A DNA stretch of 64,000 nucleotides from Streptomyces sp. MMG1121 (GTDB taxonomy: Bacteria > Actinomycetota > Actinomycetes > Streptomycetales > Streptomycetaceae). The position numbers and the translations under genes are program-made. Positions 16,752-25,379 of this stretch are shown here, piece after piece. How positions within the stretch are numbered: position 1 is the stretch's first letter; each line of letters opens with the position of its first letter. The stretch covers positions 1 through 64,000 of the forward strand of contig NZ_LGDV01000063.1 in the NCBI RefSeq assembly GCF_001280015.1. Reading direction: 5' to 3'. The notes beneath the pieces were generated by a model. The model ran no database searches. It saw nothing but the letters and a program-made list of their open reading frames with translations, and was not told the origin of the DNA.

Positions 16752-18707
16752 TCAGTCCTCGCTGGGTGCGGCCGGCAGCTTGGCCTGGATGAAGTCCATG
16801 ACCGTGGAGTCCGTCAGCGTGGTGACGTCGCCGAGCTGGCGGTTCTCGGCCACGTCCCGCAGCAGACGGCGCATGATCTTGCCGGAGCGGGTCTTCGGCA
16901 GCTCGGCCACCGGCAGGATCCGCTTGGGCTTGGCGATCGGGCCGAGCGTGGCGCCCACGTGGTCGCGCAGCTCGCCGATGAGCGACTCGCTCTCCGCGGC
17001 CGTACCGCGCAGGATCACGAAGGCGACGATCGCCTGGCCGGTGGTCTCGTCGGCGGCACCGACGACGGCCGCCTCCGCGACCGACGGGTGCGAGACGAGC
17101 GCCGACTCCACCTCGGTGGTGGAGATGTTGTGCCCGGACACGAGCATGACGTCGTCCACCCGGCCCAGCAGCCAGATGTCCCCGTCGTCGTCCTTCTTCG
17201 CCCCGTCACCGGCGAAGTACTTGCCCTCGAACCGGGACCAGTAGGTGTCGATGAACCGCTGGTCGTCGCCCCAGATGGTGCGCAGCATCGACGGCCACGG
17301 CTCGGTCAGCACCAGATAGCCACCGCCGCCGTGGGGCACCTCGTGCGCCTCGTCGTCGACGACGGTCGCGCTGATGCCGGGCAGCGGGGTCTGCGCGGAA
17401 CCGGGCTTGGCGGCGGTGACGCCGGGCAGCGGCGAGATCATCATCGCGCCGGTCTCCGTCTGCCACCAGGTGTCCACGACCGGCGTCAGGTCCGCGCCGA
17501 TGTTCTTGCGGTACCAGATCCACGCCTCGGGGTTGATGGGCTCGCCCACCGAGCCGAGGATGCGCAGGGAGGACAGGTCGAACTTGGCGGGGATGTCGTC
17601 ACCCCACTTCATGAACGTCCGGATCGCGGTGGGCGCGGTGTAGAGGATCGTGACCTTGTACTTCTGCACGATCTCCCAGAACCGGCCCTGGTGCGGGGTG
17701 TCCGGGGTGCCCTCGTACATGACCTGCGTGGCGCCGTTGGCCAGCGGGCCGTAGACGATGTACGAGTGGCCGGTGACCCAGCCGACGTCGGCCGTGCACC
17801 AGAACACGTCCGTCTCCGGCTTGAGGTCGAAGACCGCCCAGTGGGTGTATGCCGCCTGGGTGAGGTAGCCGCCGGACGTGTGCAGGATGCCCTTGGGCTT
17901 ACCCGTCGTGCCCGACGTGTAGAGGATGAACAGCGGGTGCTCCGCCCCGAACGCCTCCGGGGTGTGCTCCGCCGACTGGCGGCCGACCAGGTCGTGCCAC
18001 CACACGTCCCGCTCGTCGTTCCACGCCACGTCCTGTCCGGTACGGCGCACCACCAGCACGTGCTCGACGCCCGTGGCCTTCGTCACCGCCTCGTCGACGG
18101 CCGGCTTCAGTGCGGACGGCTTGCCGCGCCGGTAGCCTCCGTCGGAGGTGATGACGACCTTGGCGTCCGCGTCCTGGATCCGGGTCGCGAGGGCGTCCGC
18201 CGAGAAGCCGCCGAAGACGACCGAGTGCGCGGCGCCGATCCGGGCCGAGGCCAGCATCGCGATCGCGGTCTCCGGGATCATCGGCATATAGATGGCGACC
18301 CGGTCGCCCTTGCGAACGCCCAGCTCCAGCAGGGCGTTGGCCGCCTTGGAGACCTCGTCCTTCAGCTCCGCGTAAGTGATCGAGCGACTGTCGCCGGGCT
18401 CGCCCTCGAAGTGGATGGCGACGCGGTCGCCGTGTCCGGCCTCGACATGACGGTCCACGCAGTTGTACGCGACATTCAGCTCGCCGTCCTTGAACCACTT
18501 CGCGAACGGCGGGTTCGACCAGTCCAGTGTCTCGGTCGGTTCCTTGGCCCAGGTCAGCCGACGGGCCTGCTCGGCCCAGAAGCCGAGCCTGTCAGCCTTG
18601 GCCTGTGCATACGCCTCCGCGGTGACATTGGCATGCGCGGCCAGGTCGGCGGGCGGCGCGAACCTGCGTTCTTCCTTGAGCAGGTTGGCCAGGCTTTCGT
18701 TGCTCAC
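16752..18707 (-). CDS. acsA: Acetyl-CoA synthetase
   Basis: 651-residue AMP-forming enzyme that makes acetyl-CoA from acetate, ATP and CoA. It has the adenylation signature [11 protein letters not shown], the WWQTETG motif, [11 protein letters not shown] (A8 hinge region) and the C-terminal [11 protein letters not shown], whose lysine (about residue 609) is the usual acetylation switch. Start is GTG 18707, preceded by AAGGGAGA; a longer ATG start at 18749 lacks support. A DasR-like site lies 87 bp upstream, and a strong terminator follows. Confidence 0.95.
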   Translation of the reverse strand: MSNESLANLLKEERRFAPPADLAAHANVTAEAYAQAKADRLGFWAEQARRLTWAKEPTETLDWSNPPFAKWFKDGELNVAYNCVDRHVEAGHGDRVAIHFEGEPGDSRSITYAELKDEVSKAANALLELGVRKGDRVAIYMPMIPETAIAMLASARIGAAHSVVFGGFSADALATRIQDADAKVVITSDGGYRRGKPSALKPAVDEAVTKATGVEHVLVVRRTGQDVAWNDERDVWWHDLVGRQSAEHTPEAFGAEHPLFILYTSGTTGKPKGILHTSGGYLTQAAYTHWAVFDLKPETDVFWCTADVGWVTGHSYIVYGPLANGATQVMYEGTPDTPHQGRFWEIVQKYKVTILYTAPTAIRTFMKWGDDIPAKFDLSSLRILGSVGEPINPEAWIWYRKNIGADLTPVVDTWWQTETGAMMISPLPGVTAAKPGSAQTPLPGISATVVDDEAHEVPHGGGGYLVLTEPWPSMLRTIWGDDQRFIDTYWSRFEGKYFAGDGAKKDDDGDIWLLGRVDDVMLVSGHNISTTEVESALVSHPSVAEAAVVGAADETTGQAIVAFVILRGTAAESESLIGELRDHVGATLGPIAKPKRILPVAELPKTRSGKIMRRLLRDVAENRQLGDVTTLTDSTVMDFIQAKLPAAPSED

Positions 18708-18793
18708 GACATCTCCCTTTCCAAGGGTGTCCGTTGTGTCCCAGGCCACAGCTCATCAGACGCGGGGGGCCGATGACAAGGGCGGTTGCCCAA

Positions 18794-18809
18794 ATTGGTT
18801 TAGACCTAT
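18794..18809. promoter_or_regulatory. DasR-responsive element (dre) candidate
   Basis: ATTGGTTTAGACCTAT matches the S. coelicolor dre consensus A(G/C)TGGTCTAGACCA(G/C)T at 12 of 16 positions, including the central GGT-TAGACC core. It is 87 bp upstream of the acsA start, so N-acetylglucosamine/DasR control of acetate activation is possible. Confidence 0.45.
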
Positions 18810-19333
18810 CGGAAACTTGGGGATTCGCGCCACCCCGCATGCCTCTTCTCCTGCGGCGACACCCTCGCTGACGTCCTGGAACGCCCCGCCTTCGCAACGG
18901 GGTGCCGGTGCCCGCGGGTTGTTGGACGGCCATGGACTCGCTGGACGCGGACTGCGGAGAGGGCGGCACCTTCGTCGCCCCACGGACCGCCGCCCCTTCC
19001 GGGCAGGCCGCGCCGACTTGGCCCGCACCGGCGGTGCGGTGCGACGCCGGAACGACTTGATGCCACACGTCAGTTCATGTCCGGCTTCCGGTCCGTCGGC
19101 GGGCGCTCCACGAATGATCCGTAATCGAAAAGTAAAAACAAGGTATTACTTTTCGAGGCAAATGACGCACCCGATCACTCGCGTGAGCGAAGTAATCATT
19201 TGATCGGCTTGTCGTACTAATTCCTCTTCGGTCCCGTGCAACCTTGGCGGCGCTGCCAGTGCAACCCCGGCAGATCACCAGAAAACGGCTCTCGTCAGCG
19301 TTTGCCTGAGAGAAGGAAGAAGGTGGGCGGAAC
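18810..19333. other. Gap between acsA and NodB-like lipoprotein gene
   Basis: About 520 bp with no gene I can support. It includes an AT-rich island with a perfect 10-bp inverted repeat, CGAAAAGTAA (19126-19135) and TTACTTTTCG (19146-19155), about 180 bp before the lipoprotein start. A nearby pair of hexamers, CGATCA and TGATCG, lies at about 19172-19206. These probably mark the lipoprotein promoter/operator or an old terminator. Confidence 0.4.
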
Positions 19334-20599
19334 ATGGCCGCCACCCAGAGGATCGCCGCCGGTGCCATGGTCGCCGCGGCCTGCGCCTCGTCGCTCGCCG
19401 GTTGCGCGACAGGCTCCAACGGTTCGAAGGAAGGGACGACCGGCCCGCAGAAGGGGGCGCCCGCGCCCCAGAGCGTGGTCCGGCTGATCGGCGACGGATC
19501 CACCGCCTACACCGGCGCGCAGCCCCATCTGCCCCGGCCCGAGCGGCTGAAGCCCGGGCGGAAGCCGCCCCAGTTCGTCGTCTTCTCCTGGGACGGCGCG
19601 GGCGAGGACAGCCAGAAGCTGTTCTCGCACTTCCGCAGGGTGTCCAAGGAGAACCACGCGACCATGACGTACTTCCTCAGCGGCGTGTACACGCTTCCTG
19701 AGGGGAAGCGTGACCTCTACAAGCCCCCGAAGCACTCGCCGGGCCGCTCCGACATCGGCTTCAACGACGAGCGGGGGATCGCCGACACCGTCAAGCAGGC
19801 CCGGCTGGCCTGGCTGGAGGGCAACGAGATCGGCACTCACTTCAACGGCCACTTCTGCGGGCCCGACGGCGGAGTCGGCACCTGGTCGGTGGACGAGTGG
19901 AAGAGCGAGATCGCCCAGGCCAAGCAGTTCGTGAAGACCTGGAAGACCAACACCGGCATGAAGAACGCGGCTCCGCTGCCCTTCGACTACGACAAGGAGC
20001 TGATCGGCGCCCGCACCCCCTGCCTCGAAGGCCAGCAGAACTTCATGAAGGCGGCCCACCAGTTGGGCTTCCGCTACGACTCCAGTGGCGTCAACAACCA
20101 GGTCTGGCCCAAGAAGAAGGAGGGCCTGTGGGACCTGTCGATGCAGCTGGTGCCCTTCCCGGGACACACCTACGAACAGCTGACCATGGACTACAACTTC
20201 ATGGTCAACCAGTCCGGCACCCAGACGCAGGGCGACCCCGACAAGTTCGACTACTGGGGCGACCAGATGCGCGACGGCCTCGTCAAGGGCTTCTATCGGG
20301 CCTACGACGGCAACCGCGCGCCGCTGATCATCGGCAACCACTTCGAGTCCTGGAACGGCGGCACGTACATGCGCGCCGTCGAGGACACGGTGAAGGAGGT
20401 GTGCAACAAGCCGGACGTGCGCTGCGTGTCCTTCCACCAGCTGGTCGACTGGCTGGACGCCCAGGATCCGAAGACCCTCCAGAAGCTGCGCACCCTGAAC
20501 GTGGGCGAGGCTCCCCGGCAGGGCTGGGCGTCCTTCCTGTCCGGCCGTCCGGCTCCGGCGCCCAAGGGCGTGCCCGGGGCGCCGGCGGTCAAGTACTAG
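19334..20599 (+). CDS. Secreted NodB-like polysaccharide deacetylase lipoprotein
   Basis: 421-residue lipoprotein: a signal peptide with lipobox LAGC (Cys24), a short Gly/Lys linker, then a carbohydrate esterase 4-type domain. Metal-site motifs are recognisable but divergent: FSWDGAGE (motif 1, Asp), the H-x3-H motif THFNGHFC (motif 2) and ARTPCLE (motif 3). It could remove N-acetyl groups from peptidoglycan, chitin or another surface glycan. It converges with the CooC-like ATPase gene, with 3 bp between stops. Weak purine-rich RBS GAAGGTGGGCGGA. Confidence 0.8.
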   Translation: MAATQRIAAGAMVAAACASSLAGCATGSNGSKEGTTGPQKGAPAPQSVVRLIGDGSTAYTGAQPHLPRPERLKPGRKPPQFVVFSWDGAGEDSQKLFSHFRRVSKENHATMTYFLSGVYTLPEGKRDLYKPPKHSPGRSDIGFNDERGIADTVKQARLAWLEGNEIGTHFNGHFCGPDGGVGTWSVDEWKSEIAQAKQFVKTWKTNTGMKNAAPLPFDYDKELIGARTPCLEGQQNFMKAAHQLGFRYDSSGVNNQVWPKKKEGLWDLSMQLVPFPGHTYEQLTMDYNFMVNQSGTQTQGDPDKFDYWGDQMRDGLVKGFYRAYDGNRAPLIIGNHFESWNGGTYMRAVEDTVKEVCNKPDVRCVSFHQLVDWLDAQDPKTLQKLRTLNVGEAPRQGWASFLSGRPAPAPKGVPGAPAVKY

Positions 20600-20602
20600 G
20601 CA

Positions 20603-21583
20603 TCAGACGGGGGTTGCCACGCCCTCGCCGAGCACGAAGGCGGGGTCGACCTGCGCCGCCAGGTCGGCCCCGGTGCGTTCGTTGCCCCACACCTCGGCGT
20701 TCTTGAGGTGGAAGTGCACCATCTGGCGGGTGTAGCGCTCCCAGTCCCGTCGCTCGTACATGGCGTCCGCGGTGGCCCGCAGCGTGTGCAGGGCGCGGGA
20801 GCCGGCCTCCTCCAGGAGATCGAACCGGGGCGGGCGGCCCTTCTCCATGGCGCGCACCCAGTCCGAGCGCCCGACCGTCACGAGCAGGTCGTCCCCGACC
20901 TCCGCGCGCAGGAAGTCGATGTCGTCCTGGTCCTGGATCTTGTTGCCGACGACCTTCAGGGCTACGCCGAAGTCGCGGGCGTACTCCTTGTACTGGCGGT
21001 AGACGGAGACCCCCTTCCGGGTGGGCTCGGCGACGAGGAACGTCATGTCGAAGCGGGTGAACATGCCGGAGGCGAAGGAGTCCGAACCGGCCGTCATGTC
21101 GACCACGACGTACTCGTCGGGGCCGTCGACGAGGTGGTTCAGGAACAGCTCCACCGCTCCCGTCTTGGAGTGGTAGCAGGCGACCCCCAGGTCGGCGTCC
21201 GTGAAGGGGCCCGTGACCATCAAACGGACGGCGCCGCCGTCGAGTTCCACCGGGCGCGCGCAGGCGTCGTAGATCTGGTTCGGCTCCCGGACGTGGACGA
21301 GGCGCGAGCCCTCGCCGGGCGGGGTCGTCTTGATCATCGTCGTGGCGGAGGGGATGCGCGGGTTGGAGCCGCGCAGGTAGTCCTTGATCAGCGGCAGTCG
21401 CTCGCCCATGGCGGGCAGCGCTGCCGCCTCCGCCTCGTCGAGTCCGAGCGCCGGACCGAGGTGCTGGTTGATGTCCGCGTCGATGGCGACCACCGGAGCG
21501 CCAGCGGCCGCGAGGTGGCGGATGAAGAGGGAGGAGAGCGTGGTCTTGCCACTGCCGCCCTTCCCGACGAAAGCAATTTTCAT
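20603..21583 (-). CDS. CooC/MinD-like ATPase
   Basis: 326-residue SIMIBI ATPase with deviant Walker A VGKGGSGKTT at residues 6-15, DADINQHL after it, and VVVDMTAGSD as the switch II region. It resembles the CooC/ParA/MinD branch rather than ArsA. Possible roles are metal-enzyme maturation or spatial organisation of the cell; no cofactor enzyme is adjacent. ATG 21583 is favoured over GTG 21589 because a TACTGT -10 box lies 8 nt upstream of that ATG. It is divergent from the Fic-like gene (101 bp between starts), which could give shared control. Confidence 0.82.
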   Translation of the reverse strand: MKIAFVGKGGSGKTTLSSLFIRHLAAAGAPVVAIDADINQHLGPALGLDEAEAAALPAMGERLPLIKDYLRGSNPRIPSATTMIKTTPPGEGSRLVHVREPNQIYDACARPVELDGGAVRLMVTGPFTDADLGVACYHSKTGAVELFLNHLVDGPDEYVVVDMTAGSDSFASGMFTRFDMTFLVAEPTRKGVSVYRQYKEYARDFGVALKVVGNKIQDQDDIDFLRAEVGDDLLVTVGRSDWVRAMEKGRPPRFDLLEEAGSRALHTLRATADAMYERRDWERYTRQMVHFHLKNAEVWGNERTGADLAAQVDPAFVLGEGVATPV

Positions 21584-21684
21584 GTTCACCAACAGTAGTC
21601 AGGTGATAGCTGTATGTGTCAGGCGGAAGTGAAGAAGACCACTCCTTCGAGGGGTGGGGCGGTGGGGTGCGTAGGGTCGTACTC

Positions 21685-22509
21685 ATGAGTACGACAGGCG
21701 CGACCGCCGATCCGCTTGCGACCCTGGGCTCGCTGCCCGGTGTGGCCGAGTCCGTGGAGTCCGTGCGCAAGGCCGTGGACCGGGTCTACGGGCACCGCGT
21801 CATGCGGCGCCGCAGCACCGAGATCACCTCCGAGGCGGCCCTGCGCGGCGCCCGCGGTTCCGCCGCGCTGTCCGGCGCCGACTGGGGCCTGGAGGAGGTG
21901 CGCCGGCGCACCGACTTCAGCGGCGACCCCGAGGCGCGCGTGATGGGCGCCGCCCTGCGGCTGTCGGCCGAGGCGGGGCAGCTGCTGTCCATCTGGCGGC
22001 AGTCCCCGCTGCGGGTGCTGGCCCGGCTGCACATGGTGGCCGCGGCGGGCGACGGCGACGAGGTCGGCCGGCCGCGCCAGGCGGGCGAGGCGGTGGACGA
22101 GCCGCTGATCGAGCTACCCCTGCCGGACGCCGCGGAGGTCTCCGGCCGGCTGGAGGGGCTCGCGGACCTGATCATCGCCGGGACGTCGGCGCCCGCGCTG
22201 GTGACGGCCGCCGTGGTGCACGGCGAGCTGCTGGCGCTGCGCCCCTTCGTGTCCCACAACGGCCTGGTCGCGCGCACGGCCGAGCGGATCGTCCTGATCG
22301 GCAGCGGCTTGGACCCGAAGGCGATCTGTCCGGCCGAGGTCGGGCACGCCGAACTCGGGCGCGCGTCCTACCTGGCGGCACTGGACGGATACGTCTCCGG
22401 CACTCCCGAGGGCATGGCGGCCTGGATCGCCCACTGCGGACGGGCGGTCGAGCTGGGCGTGCGCGAGTCCACGGCGGTGTGCGAGGCGCTCCAGCGCGGC
22501 GCGGCCTGA
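21685..22509 (+). CDS. Degenerate Fic-fold protein
   Basis: 274-residue protein with the outline of a Fic/DOC protein. Where active Fic enzymes have HPFxDGNGRxxR, this has LRPFVSHNGLVAR (about residues 184-196): the catalytic His is Arg and the Asp/Gly pair is altered. The N-terminal inhibitory motif (S/T)xxxEG is replaced by SAALSGADW. AMPylation by the canonical mechanism is therefore unlikely. From memory this corresponds to SCO3559. A TAGGGT box 7 nt before the ATG supports this start and leaderless transcription. It is followed by a strong hairpin. Confidence 0.7.
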   Translation: MSTTGATADPLATLGSLPGVAESVESVRKAVDRVYGHRVMRRRSTEITSEAALRGARGSAALSGADWGLEEVRRRTDFSGDPEARVMGAALRLSAEAGQLLSIWRQSPLRVLARLHMVAAAGDGDEVGRPRQAGEAVDEPLIELPLPDAAEVSGRLEGLADLIIAGTSAPALVTAAVVHGELLALRPFVSHNGLVARTAERIVLIGSGLDPKAICPAEVGHAELGRASYLAALDGYVSGTPEGMAAWIAHCGRAVELGVRESTAVCEALQRGAA

Positions 22510-22545
22510 GCGGGCACCTCGACGCCAACTCGCCGGACATGGGTT

Positions 22546-22573
22546 GCGGCGGTACGAGTTCTCGTACCGCCGC
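22546..22573 (+). terminator. 13-bp perfect palindromic hairpin after the Fic-like gene
   Basis: GCGGCGGTACGAG-TT-CTCGTACCGCCGC, 37 nt past the stop codon. It is likely the terminator of the Fic-like gene and also isolates the following non-coding RNA region. Confidence 0.8.
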
Positions 22574-22858
22574 TGGCATGCTCACCGGGTTACCAAGCGT
22601 CCTCGATATGTGCCCATCAGGTCGGGGAGCTTTGCCCGTCACCTGGTGCTGCTGGCCCGTAATCGACGGGTCGACGTCGCGTGGGTGCCCGATGTTCATG
22701 TGGGGTCCGTGGGGCCACGTGCGTAGTGGTAGGTGATCCTCTCGGATGTCCTCTGGTCTCGCGGGCCTACATTCTTTCTACCGCGGGCCGGGAGGAAGCG
22801 GAACCCTTGGCTGCACTTCTTTACTTTCGGCTTCAAACAGGGGTGAAACGGACGTTTT
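22574..22858. ncRNA. Probable location of the 6S-like RNA scr3559
   Basis: This 285-bp gap between the Fic-like gene (SCO3559 equivalent) and the HAD-IB gene (SCO3558 equivalent) has no convincing reading frame. In S. coelicolor the same interval carries scr3559, described as a 6S-like RNA affecting development and antibiotic production (recalled from the literature, not checked). A T run at 22855-22859 at the right edge could end a plus-strand transcript. I could not fold a clear 6S bubble by eye, so strand and ends are left open. Confidence 0.45.
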
Positions 22859-23689
22859 TCAGGCCATGCTCCGGCGTCGGCTGGTGTACCAGACGAGTCC
22901 GGCGGTCGCGGCCGCCGCTCCTATGGCCGCTGCCGCGACGAGTGCGGGGCGGGGCGGGACGGTGAGCGTGGGCAGCCTCTTCTTGAGCGGGACCGGCCTG
23001 CGGAACTCCAGAACCGGCCACCCGCGCGCGAGTGCCTCACGGCGCAGCGCGCGGTCCGGGTTGACCGCGTGCGGGTGGCCGACCGCCCGGAGCATCGGCA
23101 GGTCGGTCGCGGAGTCGCTGTAGGCGTAGCAGCGTTCGAGGTCGTAGCCCTCGGACGCGGCCAGTTCGCGGATCGCCTCGGCCTTGGTCGGGCCGTACGC
23201 GTAGTACTCCACCTCCCCGGTGAAGCAGCCGTCCTCGCCGACGACCATGCGCGTGGCCACGACCCGGTCCGCGCCCAGCAGTTCGCCGACCGGCTCGACC
23301 ACCTCGGCGCCCGACGTCGACACGATCACCACGTCCCGCCCGGCCGTGTGGTGCTCCTCGATGAGGGAGGCGGCCTCGTCATAGATGATCGGGTCGATCA
23401 GGTCGTGCAGGGTCTCGGCGACGATCTCCCGCACCTGCTGTACGTTCCAGCCGCGGCACAGATCGGAGAGGTACTCGCGCATCCGCTCCATCTGGTCGTG
23501 ATCCAGACCGCCGGCCAGGAAGACGAACTGGGCATATGCGGTACGCAGTGCGGCCCTGCGGTTGATCAGCCCGCCTTGGTAGAAGGACTTGCTGAAGGTG
23601 AGCGTGCTCGACTTCGCAATGACCGTCTTGTCCAGGTCAAAGAAGGCTGCTGCGCGAGGCAAGGAGTGGTTTTCCACGCCTCTGAGCAT
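22859..23689 (-). CDS. HAD-IB family phosphatase
   Basis: 276-residue HAD hydrolase of subfamily IB (SerB/CicA-like). The catalytic motif DLDKTV is at residues 18-23, motif II is VIVSTSG, and motifs III/IV are YGPTKAEAI and YAYSDSATDLPML. A C-terminal hydrophobic helix (about residues 245-268) followed by arginines suggests membrane attachment. Actinobacterial homologues are often labelled inhibition of morphological differentiation protein (M. tuberculosis Rv3661, SCO3558). It is divergent from tadZ/ssd with a 6C RNA in between, an arrangement shared with mycobacteria. ATG 23689 is used; GTG 23677 is an alternative. Confidence 0.88.
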   Translation of the reverse strand: MLRGVENHSLPRAAAFFDLDKTVIAKSSTLTFSKSFYQGGLINRRAALRTAYAQFVFLAGGLDHDQMERMREYLSDLCRGWNVQQVREIVAETLHDLIDPIIYDEAASLIEEHHTAGRDVVIVSTSGAEVVEPVGELLGADRVVATRMVVGEDGCFTGEVEYYAYGPTKAEAIRELAASEGYDLERCYAYSDSATDLPMLRAVGHPHAVNPDRALRREALARGWPVLEFRRPVPLKKRLPTLTVPPRPALVAAAAIGAAAATAGLVWYTSRRRSMA

Positions 23690-23760
23690 AGGCGCCCACC
23701 ATTCGGCGTAAGGTGGGGCGCGTGGGTTTGCCTGAGAGGGCTCTCGGGTACACCATGGAA

Positions 23761-23862
23761 GTCACGGATCGTTCGCGACCGTGCTAACCCGGCCCGACTC
23801 CTCCCCCCCCGAGTCGGCCGTGGGGACGACCCCCGCTCTCCCCCCCGGCGGGGGTCGTCGCA
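23761..23862 (+). ncRNA. 6C RNA (two C-rich-loop hairpins)
   Basis: Two consecutive hairpins with cytosine-run loops on the plus strand. Hairpin 1 is 23791-23800 GGCCCGACTC with 23811-23819 GAGTCGGCC, loop CTCCCCCCCC. Hairpin 2 is 23825-23836 with 23848-23859, 12 perfect base pairs and a loop containing seven consecutive C. Two hairpins each with six or more loop Cs is the definition of the actinobacterial 6C RNA (Rfam RF01066; B11 in M. tuberculosis). The location next to ssd is the same as ncRv13660c and scr3558. Exact ends are estimated; a weak promoter (TTTGCC, then TACACC at 23749-23754) fits a start near 23761. Confidence 0.88.
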
Positions 23863-24281
23863 TGTCCGGACGCATTTACGTCTGATTTTCCCTTCTTTTC
23901 GCGACCGTACGGGCGCAGTCGCGCCCTCATGGCCGGCGCTTCCGCATGTCCATGATTCGCTACTCACGGTAATCATCACGCTGCGCTGTGGAAGTCGCAC
24001 GGGGATCAGTGCGGACGTCACCGGTATGGGTGACGGAGATATTCACAGGCGCCGAGTTGTCCACGGTTTTCGACCAAGATCCACATGATTTCGCGGATCG
24101 CCGCACCGTGATTCCTGTGCGCGGCGGTCGTGGCGAGTTCATGGCCGGTTCCGATTGTCGTAGCGCGTATGGCCGGTTTCTGTCGGCCGCTCATATGGAG
24201 GCCGCTTGCCGGTTCTCCACACGTTTGGGAATCGCGGGGCCGCAGGGGCTGCGCGGCCCACGCAGCGAAGGGGGAACACTC
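23863..24281 (+). promoter_or_regulatory. Upstream region of the tad operon
   Basis: About 420 bp between the 6C RNA and tadZ. It has lower GC than its surroundings and no supportable gene. It contains one DnaA-like word (TTGTCCACG, about 24057-24065). The promoter of the tad operon should be here but no clear -35/-10 pair stands out. Confidence 0.4.
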
Positions 24282-25379
24282 GTGACCGGAACCGTCACCC
24301 ACGACCCGCCGCCCGGCACCCCGGGACGGCCGCTCATCGTCACCGAGGACGTCGAACTCCTGGACGACCTGCTGCGCCTGTGCGCGGCCGCCGGCGCCAC
24401 GCCCGAGGTCCACCACGGCGTCCCGGACCACGGCGACGACTGGGAAACGGCGCCGCTCGTGCTGGTCGGCGACGACGCCGCCCGGCGCGTCGGCGGGGCC
24501 ACGCGCAGGCGCGGGGTGGTGCTGGTCGGCCGTGACCAGGACGACTCGGGAGTGTGGAAACGAGCCGTCCAGATCGGCGCCGACCACGTCCTGATGCTCC
24601 CCGACGGCGAGCAGTGGCTGGTCGACCGCATCGCCGACGTAGCCGAGGGAGTCGGCCGCCCGGCCCTCACCGTCGGGGTGATCGGCGGCCGGGGCGGGGC
24701 CGGCGCCTCCACGCTCGCGTGCGCCCTCGCCGTCACCTCCGCCCGCGAGGGCCTGCGCACCCTCCTCGTGGACGCCGATCCGCTCGGCGGCGGACTCGAC
24801 GTACTCCTCGGCGGGGAGAGCGCCGAAGGGCTGCGCTGGCCCGCCTTCGCCGCCTCCCGGGGGCGGGTCGGCGGTGGCGCGCTGGAGGAGTCACTGCCGG
24901 AGCTGCACGCGCTGCGCGTGCTCAGCTGGGACCGCGGCGACTGCGTCGCCGTCCCGCACCAGGCGGTGCGCGCGGTGCTCGCCGCCGCCCGGCGGCGCGG
25001 CGGCACGGTCGTGGTCGACCTGCCCCGCCGTCTCGACGACGGTGTCGCCGAAGCTCTCGCCCAGCTCGACCTGGCCCTGCTCGTCGTCCCCGCCGAACTG
25101 CGGGCGGTCGCGGCCGCCGGGCGGGTGGCGTCCGCCGTCGGCATGGTCGTACGCGATGTGCGGGTGGCCGTGCGCGGGCCGTACGCGCCCGGTCTGGACG
25201 GCCGGGAGGTGGCCCGGCTGCTCGGCCTGCCGCTGGCCGGCGAGGTCCCGGTCGAACCGGCGCTGCTGCGCCCCCAGGGCGGCGCGAAACCACCCGGCGC
25301 GACCGGCCGCGGCCCGCTCGCCCACTTCTGCACGGCCTTCTGGGAGCGCGCGCTGATCGAGGCCGGAGGCACCCGATGA
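24282..25379 (+). CDS. TadZ/CpaE-like septum-site protein (Ssd)
   Basis: 365-residue MinD/ParA-superfamily protein of the family helicase/secretion neighbourhood CpaE-like. An N-terminal receiver-like half (residues 1-125) precedes the ATPase half with a degenerate Walker A, VIGGRGGAGASTLA, where the usual GKT is GAS. VVVDLPRRL occupies the Walker B/switch position. TadZ/CpaE proteins localise Tad pili to the pole; the M. tuberculosis homologue Rv3660c (Ssd) affects septation. GTG 24282 has AAGGGGGAA 6-7 nt upstream. It overlaps tadA by 4 nt. Confidence 0.9.
   Translation: MTGTVTHDPPPGTPGRPLIVTEDVELLDDLLRLCAAAGATPEVHHGVPDHGDDWETAPLVLVGDDAARRVGGATRRRGVVLVGRDQDDSGVWKRAVQIGADHVLMLPDGEQWLVDRIADVAEGVGRPALTVGVIGGRGGAGASTLACALAVTSAREGLRTLLVDADPLGGGLDVLLGGESAEGLRWPAFAASRGRVGGGALEESLPELHALRVLSWDRGDCVAVPHQAVRAVLAAARRRGGTVVVDLPRRLDDGVAEALAQLDLALLVVPAELRAVAAAGRVASAVGMVVRDVRVAVRGPYAPGLDGREVARLLGLPLAGEVPVEPALLRPQGGAKPPGATGRGPLAHFCTAFWERALIEAGGTR

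Noticed and set aside
18592..19068. Frames in the acsA-lipoprotein gap
   Set aside because: They overlap the acsA start region or lack start signals and recognisable domains.
22544..22726. 60-residue frame in the 6S-like RNA gap
   Set aside because: It begins inside the 13-bp hairpin, has no RBS, and the interval is explained better as non-coding RNA.
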